This document shows, piece by piece, positions 17,506-26,417 of a stretch of 64,000 bases of DNA (the stretch's first letter is position 1; the number at the start of each line of letters is the position of its first letter). Below the pieces are notes generated by a model. That model was given only the letters and a program-made list of their open reading frames with translations. It had not been told where the DNA came from and did no database searches. A program made the position numbers and the translations under genes. This DNA is from Frondihabitans australicus (GTDB lineage: Bacteria; Actinomycetota; Actinomycetes; Actinomycetales; Microbacteriaceae), in NCBI RefSeq assembly GCF_003634555.1, contig NZ_RBKS01000001.1, positions 3,162,001 to 3,226,000 of the forward strand, in the 5' to 3' direction.

Positions 17506-17883
17506 TCAGCTTTCGTGTCGTTCCGCCCGGAATCTTTGGACTGCGGCGCCGATGAGTTGCTCGAGGTGTTGGACGTCGCGATCCTCGAGGTCGCGTCGCG
17601 CACGTAGAAGTGGTGCCAGCTGGGCGACGAGAGCCGGTTCGTCGTTCTCGGCAGCACTGGTCGTCGGTCTGTAGAAGTCCTCGGCGGACATCCTCAGCCA
17701 CGAGGTCATGGCCGCGAAGGCCGACAGATCGGGTCGGAGTCCGTTGGCCATCCGAGAGATGGTCGAGGGGCTGACGTTGAGTTCTTTGGCCAGTTGACGC
17801 CAGGACCAATCGCGTTCGGCACGTGCCGCGTCGAGGGCGGCGTGTAACGCCTTGACATCTACTACGGGTGCTGATTCCGGCAT
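17506..17883 (-). CDS. XRE repressor partner of ImmA
   Basis: 125 residues; GGAGGA lies 5 bases before the ATG. HTH: DWSWRQLAKELNVSPSTISRMANGLRPDLSAFAAMTSWL. Two palindromes of the form TGCTCGA-N4-TCGAGC(A/G) lie 14-67 bases upstream of the start, one on each side of the likely -10, consistent with autorepression and control of the divergent 58-aa gene. Cleavage or inactivation by the downstream ImmA would relieve repression. Confidence 0.8.
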   Translation of the reverse strand: MPESAPVVDVKALHAALDAARAERDWSWRQLAKELNVSPSTISRMANGLRPDLSAFAAMTSWLRMSAEDFYRPTTSAAENDEPALVAQLAPLLRARRDLEDRDVQHLEQLIGAAVQRFRAERHES

Positions 17884-17896
17884 GATCTCCTCCAAC

Positions 17897-17950
17897 TGCT
17901 CGAAACGTCGAGCGGTAGTGCTATTGTAGTCCTGCTCGATATTTCGAGCA
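17897..17950. promoter_or_regulatory. paired operators of the XRE-ImmA switch
   Basis: TGCTCGA-aacg-TCGAGCG at 17897-17914 and TGCTCGA-tatt-TCGAGCA at 17933-17950, 36 bp apart. They flank TACAAT (minus strand, 17922-17927), a good -10 for the XRE gene. Placed between divergent genes, they should control both directions. Confidence 0.65.
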
Positions 17951-17997
17951 GTGCGTGCATTTCGCATCGCAATCTCGATCGCTCGAAGGGTCCGGAC

Positions 17998-18174
17998 ATG
18001 GCAAAGAACACCGGTAAGGGTTTCCGCGAAGGAGCGGTGAAAGGCCGCAGCGAATTCCAGCGTGGGAACACGTGGTTCAAACGCGACACCGCGACGGGTC
18101 GGATCATGGACGGCTCGGCGCGGCAGCACAAGGGCGTGAGGAACGAGACGAAGACGACGCCGAAGAGCAAGTAA
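17998..18174 (+). CDS. 58-aa basic protein of unknown function
   Basis: 58 residues, rich in lysine and arginine, beginning MAKNTGKGFREGAVKGRSEF and continuing with TWFKRDTATGRIMDGS and a basic tail. AAGGG lies 7 bases before the ATG. It is divergent from the XRE-ImmA operon behind shared operators. The gene is short but has an ordered composition and a good start. Function unknown; its promoter position suggests that it is the gene controlled by the XRE repressor. Confidence 0.65.
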   Translation: MAKNTGKGFREGAVKGRSEFQRGNTWFKRDTATGRIMDGSARQHKGVRNETKTTPKSK

Positions 18175-18247
18175 CGATCGAGACGGTTCCGCGTCCGCGG
18201 GACGCGGCTCGACTCGAATTACTCCGCAGCACAGGAAGGTGAAGATC

Positions 18248-18667
18248 ATGACGACATGGCCACGCAACCGGTACACCGGCTCGGGAGGGGGTCTGTACAC
18301 GGGCACCGGTGGAGGCCTCTACACAGGGCCCGGCGGCGGCGCATATACCGGTCCCGGCGGCGGCTCCTACACGGGCCCCGGCGGCGGCGCGTACACCGGG
18401 CCGGGCGGCGGCCTTTATGCGGGGCCGGGCGGCGGCCTCTACACGGGCCCGGGCGGCGGGCTATACACCGGTCCCGGAGGAGGCCTATACACCGGTCCCG
18501 GCGGCGGCCTCTACACAGGCCCGAGCGGAGGGTTGTACACCGGCGCCGACCCGAAACCGTATCGGTCGAATCAGCCGCCCATGCGCTACTTAATCCCGCT
18601 CCTGCGACGAACGGGAAGGGCGCGGATTGCCGACCTCCTCGCGCGTGCACATCACCTCGACCTGTGA
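18248..18667 (+). CDS. glycine-rich octapeptide-repeat protein
   Basis: 139 residues; AGGAAGG lies 8 bases before the ATG at 18248. After a short N-terminus there are eleven consecutive octapeptides of consensus YTGPGGGL (residues about 9-96), then a partial copy and a non-repeat tail (YRSNQPPMRYLIPLLRRTGRARIADLLARAHHL) that is probably helical. No signal peptide or membrane helix. The regular Tyr/Gly spacing suggests a beta-type solenoid or a phase-forming segment. Function unknown; its place between the XRE switch and the SIR2 gene suggests an immunity role, which is inference. Confidence 0.7.
   Translation: MTTWPRNRYTGSGGGLYTGTGGGLYTGPGGGAYTGPGGGSYTGPGGGAYTGPGGGLYAGPGGGLYTGPGGGLYTGPGGGLYTGPGGGLYTGPSGGLYTGADPKPYRSNQPPMRYLIPLLRRTGRARIADLLARAHHLDL
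18272..18535 (+). repeat. 11 x 24-bp coding repeat
   Basis: Eleven 24-bp units encoding YxGxxGGx. Units differ mostly at synonymous third positions, so the protein repeat appears to be under selection and not a fresh DNA expansion. Confidence 0.85.
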
Positions 18668-18941
18668 CTCGGAGAGCCGAAGGCGGTCATGACGATGTTC
18701 TCAGGCACACGAGAAAGCATCCGGGCCGTGTCGACCTAGCGATTAGCAGATGGCGCAGCCGACGGCCCTTGCATGCGACCGCGGACCCCTTGTGTCTGGT
18801 GTCGTCCTGGGCTGGTTCGTGCCTTGCCGATGCCGGCCTGCGCTGGCAATGTCGCATGGTCCCCGTAACTTATCTCGAGCGGACCTCAAGAAGGACGCTA
18901 CGGTTGCAACGCGGCGCTGTGTCTGGGATTGAGGAGATGGC

Positions 18942-21900
18942 GTGAGCCAAACGTTCAGGGAAGCCGTTCGTAGCAACAGCGTCATTGTGATCGCCGGGGC
19001 TGGAATTAGCGCCAATGCGACAGGCGGTGCCGGAACCGCTACGTGGCGGGGGCTCCTCATGGAGGGGATCGAACGCCTCGAAGATCTGAGGGGGCAGCGG
19101 TGGGCGAACCTGCAACGGCAGACGCTCGAGTTGGCGTTTGACGACAACGACATGGCGTTGCTTCTCAGTGTCGCGCAAAGCGTGTCCGCTGCCATACGCC
19201 AGCTTGGCGACGCGGCGTTCGCCACCTGGCTGTCGGAGACCGTAGGACAGCTCAGAGTGAGCAACGCGCGTGTGATCCAGGCGCTCGAATCTCTTCCTTT
19301 CCCTCTCCTCACCACAAATTACGACACACTACTGGACGGGGATCGCGGAACAGCGGTGTGGACTCATCCGACGGACGTACAGGCGGCATTAACCGGACAG
19401 ACGCGACGAGTCGTTCATCTGCATGGCGTCTGGGAGGAACCGGATTCAGTGGTGTTGACCGCTGTCGACTACGACCGACTGCTTCAGAGTGATGTCGCGC
19501 AGTCTCTGCAACGCGCGGCGTCGAGCCTCCACTCTCTCGTGTACGTCGGATTCGGCGCCGGGCTCGACGATCCGAACTTTTCCGAGCTGATTAAGTGGCA
19601 CTCGTCCGCATTCAAGCCGTCTTCGGTGCCGCATTTCGTCCTCTGCCGGGCGGAGGACGAAAGGGCCCTCGCTGCGACGCACACGAGAACGCACATCATC
19701 CCGGTCGTCTACGGCGACACCTACGATGACCTGCCTGCTTTCTTGGAACAGATGCAACCATTGGACGATTCAGTCGTCCTCTCGCCAGCCGGCATCGTGC
19801 AGGACTTGGTGGGCGAAGCCCAGAGCGCCTTCGAACGGCGCCTCGTCGCGGATTCAGTCATTGCCGAAAGTCGACAAGACGTGGAATCCATCGCCTTGGC
19901 TGACGCCGTCCTCCCTCCGGTCCTCCTGCCTGTCCCGTACGCCGAGCATCTGCGCGCCCGCAAATCACGACCCGGCGATCCCAGCACGGAGCGCATTGAT
20001 CCCTCGGAGGTGGCGCATGGGCACGACGTTATTCTTATCGTCGGCGATGAGAACAGCGGACTGTCGACGACCATCGACTGGATCGCTCTCGAAGCGGCCC
20101 GATTCCTTGGGGGCGCGGTTCCTCTCCACATCTCCTTCAGGGCATGTCAGCCTTCCGGTCATCCCCTTCGCGATCAGCTCGTCCACGAGGCGCGCAGTCG
20201 AGGATTCACCCGCAGCAACGATTCGGCCCTCCCTCCCTACGTCCTCGCGTTGGACGACTTCTCCGCGTCCGTCCCTCGCGTCTCCGAGCGGGTCATCCGA
20301 GACCTCGTGGCCTCAGAAGCGCTCTGCGCAGTCATCGGCTGCGCAGCTGGCGCCGAAGATGAAGTCATCGAACGCCTGCGAACTGCAGGAATTACCGCCT
20401 CTGTGGGTTACATCGGACGCCTCTCCTCGCGCGACGTGCGCACTATGGCCGACATGTCCGCCGTCGCAGATCCCGAGAAACTCACTGCGACGGTTCTCGG
20501 TGTCATTCAAGCTGAAAACCTTCCAAGGACGCCCTACACGATCGCCCTCCTCATCACGGTCCTTGCTAGGTCCGGAGTCATCTCGCCGCAGACGTCCCAG
20601 ACATCCATCCTCGACGACTACGTCGGCATGCTCCTCGGGCGAGGAGACCCCCACGAGGACGCGAGAGTCGGCCTCGACCAGAACGGGCGAGAGGCCGTCC
20701 TCGCGCAACTTGCCCAGGAATTCGTTCAGCGTCGAGTCGGAGGCCTTCTCGAAATAGAAGTCCTCGAACACATGCAAGCGGCGTTCGACAGGATGACCTG
20801 GAAAGAGCGGCCCACGGATGTCCTTCGCAACCTCATCAAGCGCGGGCTACTTCGGTGGGACGGTCGTCATGTCTCCTTCGCGCGTAGTAGCTTTCTGCAC
20901 CTTTTCGCCGCCAAGCGAGCCGCCATGGACGCAGAGTTCAAAGCCACCCTCCTAGCCGACCCGCTTTTCTTCGCATCCGCCTTGGCTCACTATGCCGCCC
21001 TAATCCGCTATGACGCATCATTAGTGATGAGTCTCATGCCCCTCCTGACTGATCGACAGTGGGAGCCCGGTTCCGGTGGCGTTTTCGAAGAACTACCAAT
21101 TTCCGAACCCGAATTCCGGGACGAGGTCATGCTTGAGCACGACGCGGCGCTTGACCTGCGCAGCCCCTCGCCGGAGACCCACGAGATCGAGAATGCCTTC
21201 TTCGATCGGACGGACGACCAGGACAGGCCGCCGTTCCCCATCACTACCGATGAACAGCTCTCGCCCGTGTCGACTCTCTTTCGGACGGTCGACCTCGTCT
21301 CGAAAGCCCTTCGTGACTCGGACCAAGTCGAAGGCCATGACCTGAAGCGGTCTGCACTGATGACTGTGCTGGACCACTGGGGCTACCTACTGAGCCTCAT
21401 GAGTTCGGATCCCACATTCCGTGACTTCGTCCGTCAAGTCATTGACGAATCTCTGACGGAAAAGGATCGAGCGAATCTTGACACCGATGATGCCGTCGAG
21501 GAATGGAGCAAGATCTTCGCGGCCTCCGGCACTGCTGGCGGAATCGCAGTCACACTCGCCTCGCGCCGTCTCAGCGCGCCCCTCGAAGTAGCTATCGATG
21601 ACGGATGCTCCGATTGGACCGAACACCGCGCCCTCGCCGGCGCGTTCTTCCTTTATGCGCTTCAGGAAGATGGGTGGGTAGGTCGGATGCGGGTGCTTCT
21701 CGAGGGTCGAGGCAACCTCTGGGTGGTTGCCCGATTCTTGCTCTACCTGTGCCTCGGAGCGTTCTTCGATGACCGAGTCGCTAATCAGGACTCTGACGCA
21801 CTCCTGCAGCTTTGCCTCGACCTCTCGCAGCGTGGCACCAACTACAAGACGAAGGACGAAAGGATCAGCCATCGCGAACAACTGAGGCGGAAATACTTGA

Positions 21901-21962
21901 ACGATCGACTGCGCGCGAGGGCAGAGAGGAAGGATCGTCAAGCACCAGCTATCGCAAACTAG
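18942..21962 (+). CDS. SIR2-STAND-like NTPase, probable anti-phage NADase
   Basis: 1006 residues; GTG start with GAGGAG 5 bases upstream. The N-terminal SIR2 domain has GAGIS (19-23), TTNYDTLLD (N126, D128), LHG with H161 and YVGFGAGLDDPNF (about 200-212). A NACHT/STAND-like region follows with a degenerate P-loop (GDENSGLSTT near 367) and a Walker-B-like VLALDDFS near 436, then a long helical C-terminus. Fusions of SIR2 to STAND modules (Avs5 type) sense phage proteins and deplete NAD. The degenerate P-loop and the absent canonical GKT/S are noteworthy. Confidence 0.78.
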   Translation: MSQTFREAVRSNSVIVIAGAGISANATGGAGTATWRGLLMEGIERLEDLRGQRWANLQRQTLELAFDDNDMALLLSVAQSVSAAIRQLGDAAFATWLSETVGQLRVSNARVIQALESLPFPLLTTNYDTLLDGDRGTAVWTHPTDVQAALTGQTRRVVHLHGVWEEPDSVVLTAVDYDRLLQSDVAQSLQRAASSLHSLVYVGFGAGLDDPNFSELIKWHSSAFKPSSVPHFVLCRAEDERALAATHTRTHIIPVVYGDTYDDLPAFLEQMQPLDDSVVLSPAGIVQDLVGEAQSAFERRLVADSVIAESRQDVESIALADAVLPPVLLPVPYAEHLRARKSRPGDPSTERIDPSEVAHGHDVILIVGDENSGLSTTIDWIALEAARFLGGAVPLHISFRACQPSGHPLRDQLVHEARSRGFTRSNDSALPPYVLALDDFSASVPRVSERVIRDLVASEALCAVIGCAAGAEDEVIERLRTAGITASVGYIGRLSSRDVRTMADMSAVADPEKLTATVLGVIQAENLPRTPYTIALLITVLARSGVISPQTSQTSILDDYVGMLLGRGDPHEDARVGLDQNGREAVLAQLAQEFVQRRVGGLLEIEVLEHMQAAFDRMTWKERPTDVLRNLIKRGLLRWDGRHVSFARSSFLHLFAAKRAAMDAEFKATLLADPLFFASALAHYAALIRYDASLVMSLMPLLTDRQWEPGSGGVFEELPISEPEFRDEVMLEHDAALDLRSPSPETHEIENAFFDRTDDQDRPPFPITTDEQLSPVSTLFRTVDLVSKALRDSDQVEGHDLKRSALMTVLDHWGYLLSLMSSDPTFRDFVRQVIDESLTEKDRANLDTDDAVEEWSKIFAASGTAGGIAVTLASRRLSAPLEVAIDDGCSDWTEHRALAGAFFLYALQEDGWVGRMRVLLEGRGNLWVVARFLLYLCLGAFFDDRVANQDSDALLQLCLDLSQRGTNYKTKDERISHREQLRRKYLNDRLRARAERKDRQAPAIAN

Positions 21963-22204
21963 GAGTCGATGTCGCATAAAGGGCATCTGACGCGCCGACT
22001 AATTGTCGGTGAGATTGATCGGCCCTTCGCATTCCAGTCCGGTCTGGATCGACGTCCTAGAGTCTGCGACCAGCGATGGTGCTGGCCTTCTCGCCGCAGT
22101 CCTGCCGCCACATTTTCACCACGTTGCCGACGAGGCCGTGCGGATTCTTGCCGGCCTAGCCAGGTTCGACCCGTAGTGACGGTCGCCAGCATTAAGCTCG
22201 GGCC

Positions 22205-23143
22205 ATGACCTTGACCTCGAGTTCCGACCAGAAGGCGGCCTGGCCCAATGCCGATGTCAAGCACGGCGATGCCTACGACCTCCTCCCGCTGCTTGAACCC
22301 GAGTCCATTGACTTGCTGATCACGTCTCCGCCTTACTGGGGTCTTCGCAGTTACGGCTTGGAGCACGATGAAGGCATTCTTTCGAAGTGGGCCGCGTGTG
22401 GCGAGGACGAGGACGATGCACCTCCCTATGCGTGGTATCGAGACAACGGCGGCGTACTCGGTCTTGAACCGCGGCCAGAATGGTTCGTCTCGCACCTCGT
22501 CGAGATCTTCCAGCGTGGGGCGCATGCTCTGAAGCCCGGGGGGAACGTTTGGATCAACATCGGGGACACGTACTTCGCCAGGTGGTCGAGCATCCGCAAC
22601 GACGGCCGGCAGGGCCTCGGCGGGAACCCCAGAGGACGCCGGCGTGCTCCTATGGGAGGCTTCCGGCAAGAAAAGCAGCTTTTGATGATTCCGGCGCGCT
22701 TTGCGATCGCCATGCAGGACAAGAAATGGATTCTGCGCAACGACGTGATCTGGCACAAGCCAAATGTTCCGCCCCGACCCGAGAAAGACAGGCTCCGCCT
22801 TTCTCATGAGCACTTCTTTCACTTCGTAAAGAAGCCTTCGAGCGGGCGAGCCAAGTATTTCTACGACCTCAGCCAGGTCGAGGACGGCGCGAGGGATGTA
22901 GTCACGACCAATGTTCGGGCCGGACAAGATGGTCACTCAGCTACGTTTCCGCGCGACCTGATTACGCCGCGTATTCTCAGCTCGTCGCCGATAGGAGGAA
23001 CGGTTCTGGATCCATTCTGTGGCACGGGACGATCGCTCGCTGTGTCAGTTGAGAACGGTCGGCATGCAATCGGGTTTGATCTAAATCAGAGCTTTGCTGA
23101 CGTAGCTAGCGGTATTCCGTCTGCAGGGCCCGAGCTTGCCTGA
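22205..23143 (+). CDS. beta-class DNA methyltransferase of a type II R-M system
   Basis: 312 residues. Motif IV TSPPYW (residues 40-45) lies before motif I DPFCGTG (from residue 269), the beta-class order used by N4-cytosine and some N6-adenine methylases; SPPY favours N4-cytosine. Conserved LKPGGNVWINIGDTY and RNDVIWHKPN blocks are present. The downstream NotI-like endonuclease gene overlaps by 8 bp, so this is most likely the protecting methylase. The 242 bp upstream hold no gene. Confidence 0.85.
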   Translation: MTLTSSSDQKAAWPNADVKHGDAYDLLPLLEPESIDLLITSPPYWGLRSYGLEHDEGILSKWAACGEDEDDAPPYAWYRDNGGVLGLEPRPEWFVSHLVEIFQRGAHALKPGGNVWINIGDTYFARWSSIRNDGRQGLGGNPRGRRRAPMGGFRQEKQLLMIPARFAIAMQDKKWILRNDVIWHKPNVPPRPEKDRLRLSHEHFFHFVKKPSSGRAKYFYDLSQVEDGARDVVTTNVRAGQDGHSATFPRDLITPRILSSSPIGGTVLDPFCGTGRSLAVSVENGRHAIGFDLNQSFADVASGIPSAGPELA

Positions 23144-24263
23144 GCAGAAGCGCCTAGCCGGCAACATCCTCGCGGAATGGTTTGGCCACCGCATCTACCC
23201 GAACGCTTCCGACACGAAATATAGCCAGCAGGATCAGGACCTGCAGACCTGCCCGTTCCTGTCCGACCTCACTGGAGCTCGGTGCACGTGTGTAAAGAGT
23301 GACCGAGCGCACGGAGGCTCCTCGAACGGCGTGTCCCGCGGAGTGTGCACGATCAGCAGTACGAGTAATGGTCTTCGCCAGGATTGGCTCGTCTGCCCTT
23401 TCCGCGCGCTCGATACGAACCTGCTTGAAGACGCAGCGCGACGACTCTTCCATGTGCCGGAATCGACCGAATTAGTACTGGTGCCAGTTCCCAACCTCGC
23501 CGAGCCAGACACGCTTGAGTCATTCAAAGCGGCACTGTCGGGCGGAGCGGTTGGAGTCGCGTACTTTCAGAGCAAGCTGGGCGGCGAGATCAGTGTTGGG
23601 GCGACGCCTCGATCCCCCGAATTGAACTTCGACGCCACTATGGTCCTCATGAACCTGGAGGCAGGACGACTCATCGCCTCCTCGTATGCCATTTTTGAGA
23701 TCCAGACAATGGATTTCCACGGGACATACAAGAAGGCGGTGGAAAATCTTTCAGCCGCAAACCATCTGCACAAAAACGACTTCGCGTCCACGCTCATGGC
23801 GCACCCGGAATGGCTTTCGGAGGGAGTTGAAGGTCCTAACATTTCCAATGCGTTCAAGCGAACCTTCTATCAGATGATGTTTAAGTTCCAAATTGGTGCC
23901 CACGGTCAATCCGCTGGTTGTGTTCTCGCGATTCCGGAGGCTGTCTGGGACAGTTGGCAACGTTTTCTCGGCAAGCCGGACTTGACGCCAATGGCAGACG
24001 GAACCTTCCGACTGCTGGGATCGCCATCGAATGAACCCGTTCCTGCATGGATCTATGTCTTCGATCTCGACCCGGAGTCGGGAAGCACCCCTGATCCTGT
24101 TCGTCTGAAGAAAGTGATCGGGACGACTGCCGCTGCTCTTTCGCACTTCGCTCTCGATGTGGCCCCGGAGGCCGCTCTAGCTGCGGGCGGAAATGTGGAC
24201 CGCTTGATGGACACGATCAGGGGCCGACTCGGCCGTTTCGTGCCGGAACTGAACGAGGCGTAG
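23136..24263 (+). CDS. NotI-family restriction endonuclease
   Basis: 375 residues, apparent TTG start overlapping the methylase stop. It resembles NotI over its whole length: AEWFGHRIYP near the N-terminus, the cysteines of the iron-binding Cys4 fold (C39, C50/C52, GVC, VCPFRALD), FEIQTMDFHGTYKKAV, and VEGPNISNAFKRTFYQM. Catalytic residues are D166, E188 and Q190, matching NotI D160/E182/Q184 with a constant shift of six. NotI cuts GCGGCCGC; whether this homologue has the same site is unknown. It is convergent with the next gene, 4 bp away. Confidence 0.88.
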   Translation: MPEQKRLAGNILAEWFGHRIYPNASDTKYSQQDQDLQTCPFLSDLTGARCTCVKSDRAHGGSSNGVSRGVCTISSTSNGLRQDWLVCPFRALDTNLLEDAARRLFHVPESTELVLVPVPNLAEPDTLESFKAALSGGAVGVAYFQSKLGGEISVGATPRSPELNFDATMVLMNLEAGRLIASSYAIFEIQTMDFHGTYKKAVENLSAANHLHKNDFASTLMAHPEWLSEGVEGPNISNAFKRTFYQMMFKFQIGAHGQSAGCVLAIPEAVWDSWQRFLGKPDLTPMADGTFRLLGSPSNEPVPAWIYVFDLDPESGSTPDPVRLKKVIGTTAAALSHFALDVAPEAALAAGGNVDRLMDTIRGRLGRFVPELNEA

Positions 24264-24267
24264 TCGA

Positions 24268-25155
24268 TCACTGATGTAGGTGGCTGCGCACCCAGGCAAG
24301 TGCTGCATCTTGCTCGAAGACGTCCCCTGTAAGCCCGATCTCATTGTCGGCAAGGAACGTTGCAATCTGGTCGCCGTCCATGCAAATCATTCCGCTGCGC
24401 GCAGCGAGAGTTTCACCGTCACGACTAATCGTTCCTGTCGTGAAGAAGAGAAAAAACACCGGGTCCAGCAGAGAAGGATTGAATCCCGAGAGAGCTCGCC
24501 CATCGTCGCTTGCGATGCCACTTTGAGCCAAACGAACCGATCCCACGAGTTCCCGGATATCGGGCGTGGAGACTCTGGTCTTGTCGTAGTGCTTGGCCTG
24601 TCCCACGAGCCAGACATTCAGCCGGCGATCCAGACCAGGCAGTTCGCTGAAGTTGTCGAGTCTGTTGCCCAAGGCCAGCTTGCCGTAGAAGTCGATCCCC
24701 TGGTCATCGCTTGCTTGTGTCAGGGTGGGCTCTTCCACACCGAGGATGCCGAGGATGCCGCGACAACATCCCTCGAACTCTCGCCATGACAGCGTCCGCA
24801 GGAAAATTGCGTAATTGTCTTTTGCCAGGCGGAGGCGTTTCGCCCTAGCGCGTTCAGTCTGTGCCTCGCCGGCGGGGTAGAACGAGCTTCCCTGCACAAA
24901 GTCCTGCGAAGACTCGTTGATCTCGATGCGGCAGAACCGATAGCGCAGCTCGCTTTCCGCGATGGCGTCCTTCAAGGTGCTTAGGATCGCCACGTGATGT
25001 GACGCCGCGAACTCGTCCGCTTCATCTCCCGTCATCGCTAATACATCCGCTGCGACCTGAGCCACCAGAAGTTGCGCATGGACGGGCTTGGAGTCGAGCG
25101 GCCACGATGAGAGAACGTGCTCGACGACGGCTTTGCGTTTATTCGGTCGCGGCAT
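24268..25155 (-). CDS. Mrr-type PD-(D/E)xK nuclease
   Basis: 295 residues from the ATG at 25155, overlapping the upstream gene by 17 bp. The nuclease core at about residues 125-190 reads FEGCCRGILGILG...DDQGIDFYGKL...WLVGQAKHY...IRELVGSV, the D...QxK arrangement of Mrr-like endonucleases. The N-terminal helical region may recognise DNA or a partner and the C-terminal segment (GMICMDGDQIATFLADNEIG) resembles Mrr tails. Tight overlap with a ParB-like gene suggests a two-gene system. Confidence 0.78.
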   Translation of the reverse strand: MPRPNKRKAVVEHVLSSWPLDSKPVHAQLLVAQVAADVLAMTGDEADEFAASHHVAILSTLKDAIAESELRYRFCRIEINESSQDFVQGSSFYPAGEAQTERARAKRLRLAKDNYAIFLRTLSWREFEGCCRGILGILGVEEPTLTQASDDQGIDFYGKLALGNRLDNFSELPGLDRRLNVWLVGQAKHYDKTRVSTPDIRELVGSVRLAQSGIASDDGRALSGFNPSLLDPVFFLFFTTGTISRDGETLAARSGMICMDGDQIATFLADNEIGLTGDVFEQDAALAWVRSHLHQ

Positions 25156-26236
25156 CCTTGCCGTCAGCCTCTCCCACCGATAGGAGCTCCTCGATGAGGT
25201 CTGCGAGATCCTGGAGCTTGGCCTTTTGTGAAGCTTCGAGCTGCCGACTTTCACGAATGCCGATGTGATCCAAAGCTGTCAGAGCAGCTGTCACTTTGGA
25301 CATCCAGTTCCGCCCTGCATCCGCGGCCTTGATCATTGCAATGGCATCTGAGAAGGGCTTGTCGATGTCTAGGAGGGATGTGACGGCTTCCTCATCGTCG
25401 AGGACATTCTTGATCTCGCGGATCTCCAGGTAGGACGTGATCTTAGGCTCGCGACTCTTGCCCTTCGTGTCGGCGTAAGGAGAGAGCAGGCTATAAAAAC
25501 TCTCACGAAGGTCTTCGTTCTCGAACGACCAGGTCTCGTCGGACCAAGCCAACCAGGCCCGAATTTTCGGGCTGACTAGGGCCTCATGGAAAAGTGGGTA
25601 GAGCTCGTTGCTTACGTAGTCGGAGTACTCCTCGCTGGCGCGCATCTGCTCCATTGCTTGAAACGCGCGATATCGGCGGTTTACCTCGACTGCCGATAGT
25701 CCAAGCCTTGAACCCACGTCTTGCGCCGAAAGTTCGTGATTGTGCCGCAACTCGTAGACAAGGCGGGCCGCTTGGAACCCGCCCCATTCCTTGACTCCGC
25801 CAACGTGCCGAATGCCCATGATGGCTAGGTACGCCTCCTCGTCGTCCCCATCCATGACGATGACGGGGATCGAATCAAGGACGTCAACCAACTGTTCCGG
25901 CAGGTCGATGCCTGCATCGTTGTCCGCCTTTAGCCATTTCAGAGTTGCCGTTCGCCGGTTGCCCTCGACTACGACATACACGCTGTCTTCGCCCGCGTCT
26001 TTCCAGGGGCGAACAACGATTCTCTCGACGGGAACGAAGCCATTCGCAATGAAGGACTGTTTGAGCTCAGACAACCCATCTTGCTTCAGCCGCGACAACG
26101 CGGCTTCCTGAACCTTCGGTTCCCGAAAGCGTCGCTCTGCGACTGTGCGTTGCTCTCCTTCACCGTGGAACCGGAAATTGTTGGGATCCAGAAGAATCGC
26201 ATCTAGGGGTACGTCAGTTGGAGTGAGTTGGCTCAT
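25139..26236 (-). CDS. ParB/sulfiredoxin-fold protein paired with a nuclease
   Basis: 365 residues; AGGA lies 6 bases before the ATG. The N-terminal ParB-like domain has VPLDAILLDPNNFR, LKQSFIANGFVPVERIVVRP and VVEGNRRTATLKWL (GNRR box, near residue 93), then an HTH (LSAQDVGSRLGLSAVEVNRRYRA). ParB-fold proteins use CTP or ATP and can bind or nick DNA. No ParA partner is present and the only co-transcribed gene is the Mrr-like nuclease, so a defence role is more likely than partitioning. Confidence 0.78.
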   Translation of the reverse strand: MSQLTPTDVPLDAILLDPNNFRFHGEGEQRTVAERRFREPKVQEAALSRLKQDGLSELKQSFIANGFVPVERIVVRPWKDAGEDSVYVVVEGNRRTATLKWLKADNDAGIDLPEQLVDVLDSIPVIVMDGDDEEAYLAIMGIRHVGGVKEWGGFQAARLVYELRHNHELSAQDVGSRLGLSAVEVNRRYRAFQAMEQMRASEEYSDYVSNELYPLFHEALVSPKIRAWLAWSDETWSFENEDLRESFYSLLSPYADTKGKSREPKITSYLEIREIKNVLDDEEAVTSLLDIDKPFSDAIAMIKAADAGRNWMSKVTAALTALDHIGIRESRQLEASQKAKLQDLADLIEELLSVGEADGKDAATE

Positions 26237-26417
26237 GTGGAGTCCTAGATGAGATGGTGGGTTTGACGGAGCGCTTATTGCGCCGCTTGAGACTTTCAGA
26301 TCAGGCTATCGGCAGGTCACCTGGAAGGGGGTGCCGCGCTGAACGTCGACATCAGACAACGAAGCCAAGAGGCCGTCTAGGGACGCGCGCTAGAGACTTG
26401 AGTGCACCAAACTGAAA

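Noticed and set aside
18272-18535. CRISPR-like array
   Set aside because: Units are contiguous 24-bp coding repeats without spacers and maintain one reading frame.
21959-22936. 325-codon minus-strand frame opposite the methylase gene
   Set aside because: Antisense of the methylase; no family motif.
25139-26236. Chromosomal ParB partitioning protein
   Set aside because: No ParA or parS-like repeat is near, and the gene is coupled to a nuclease gene.
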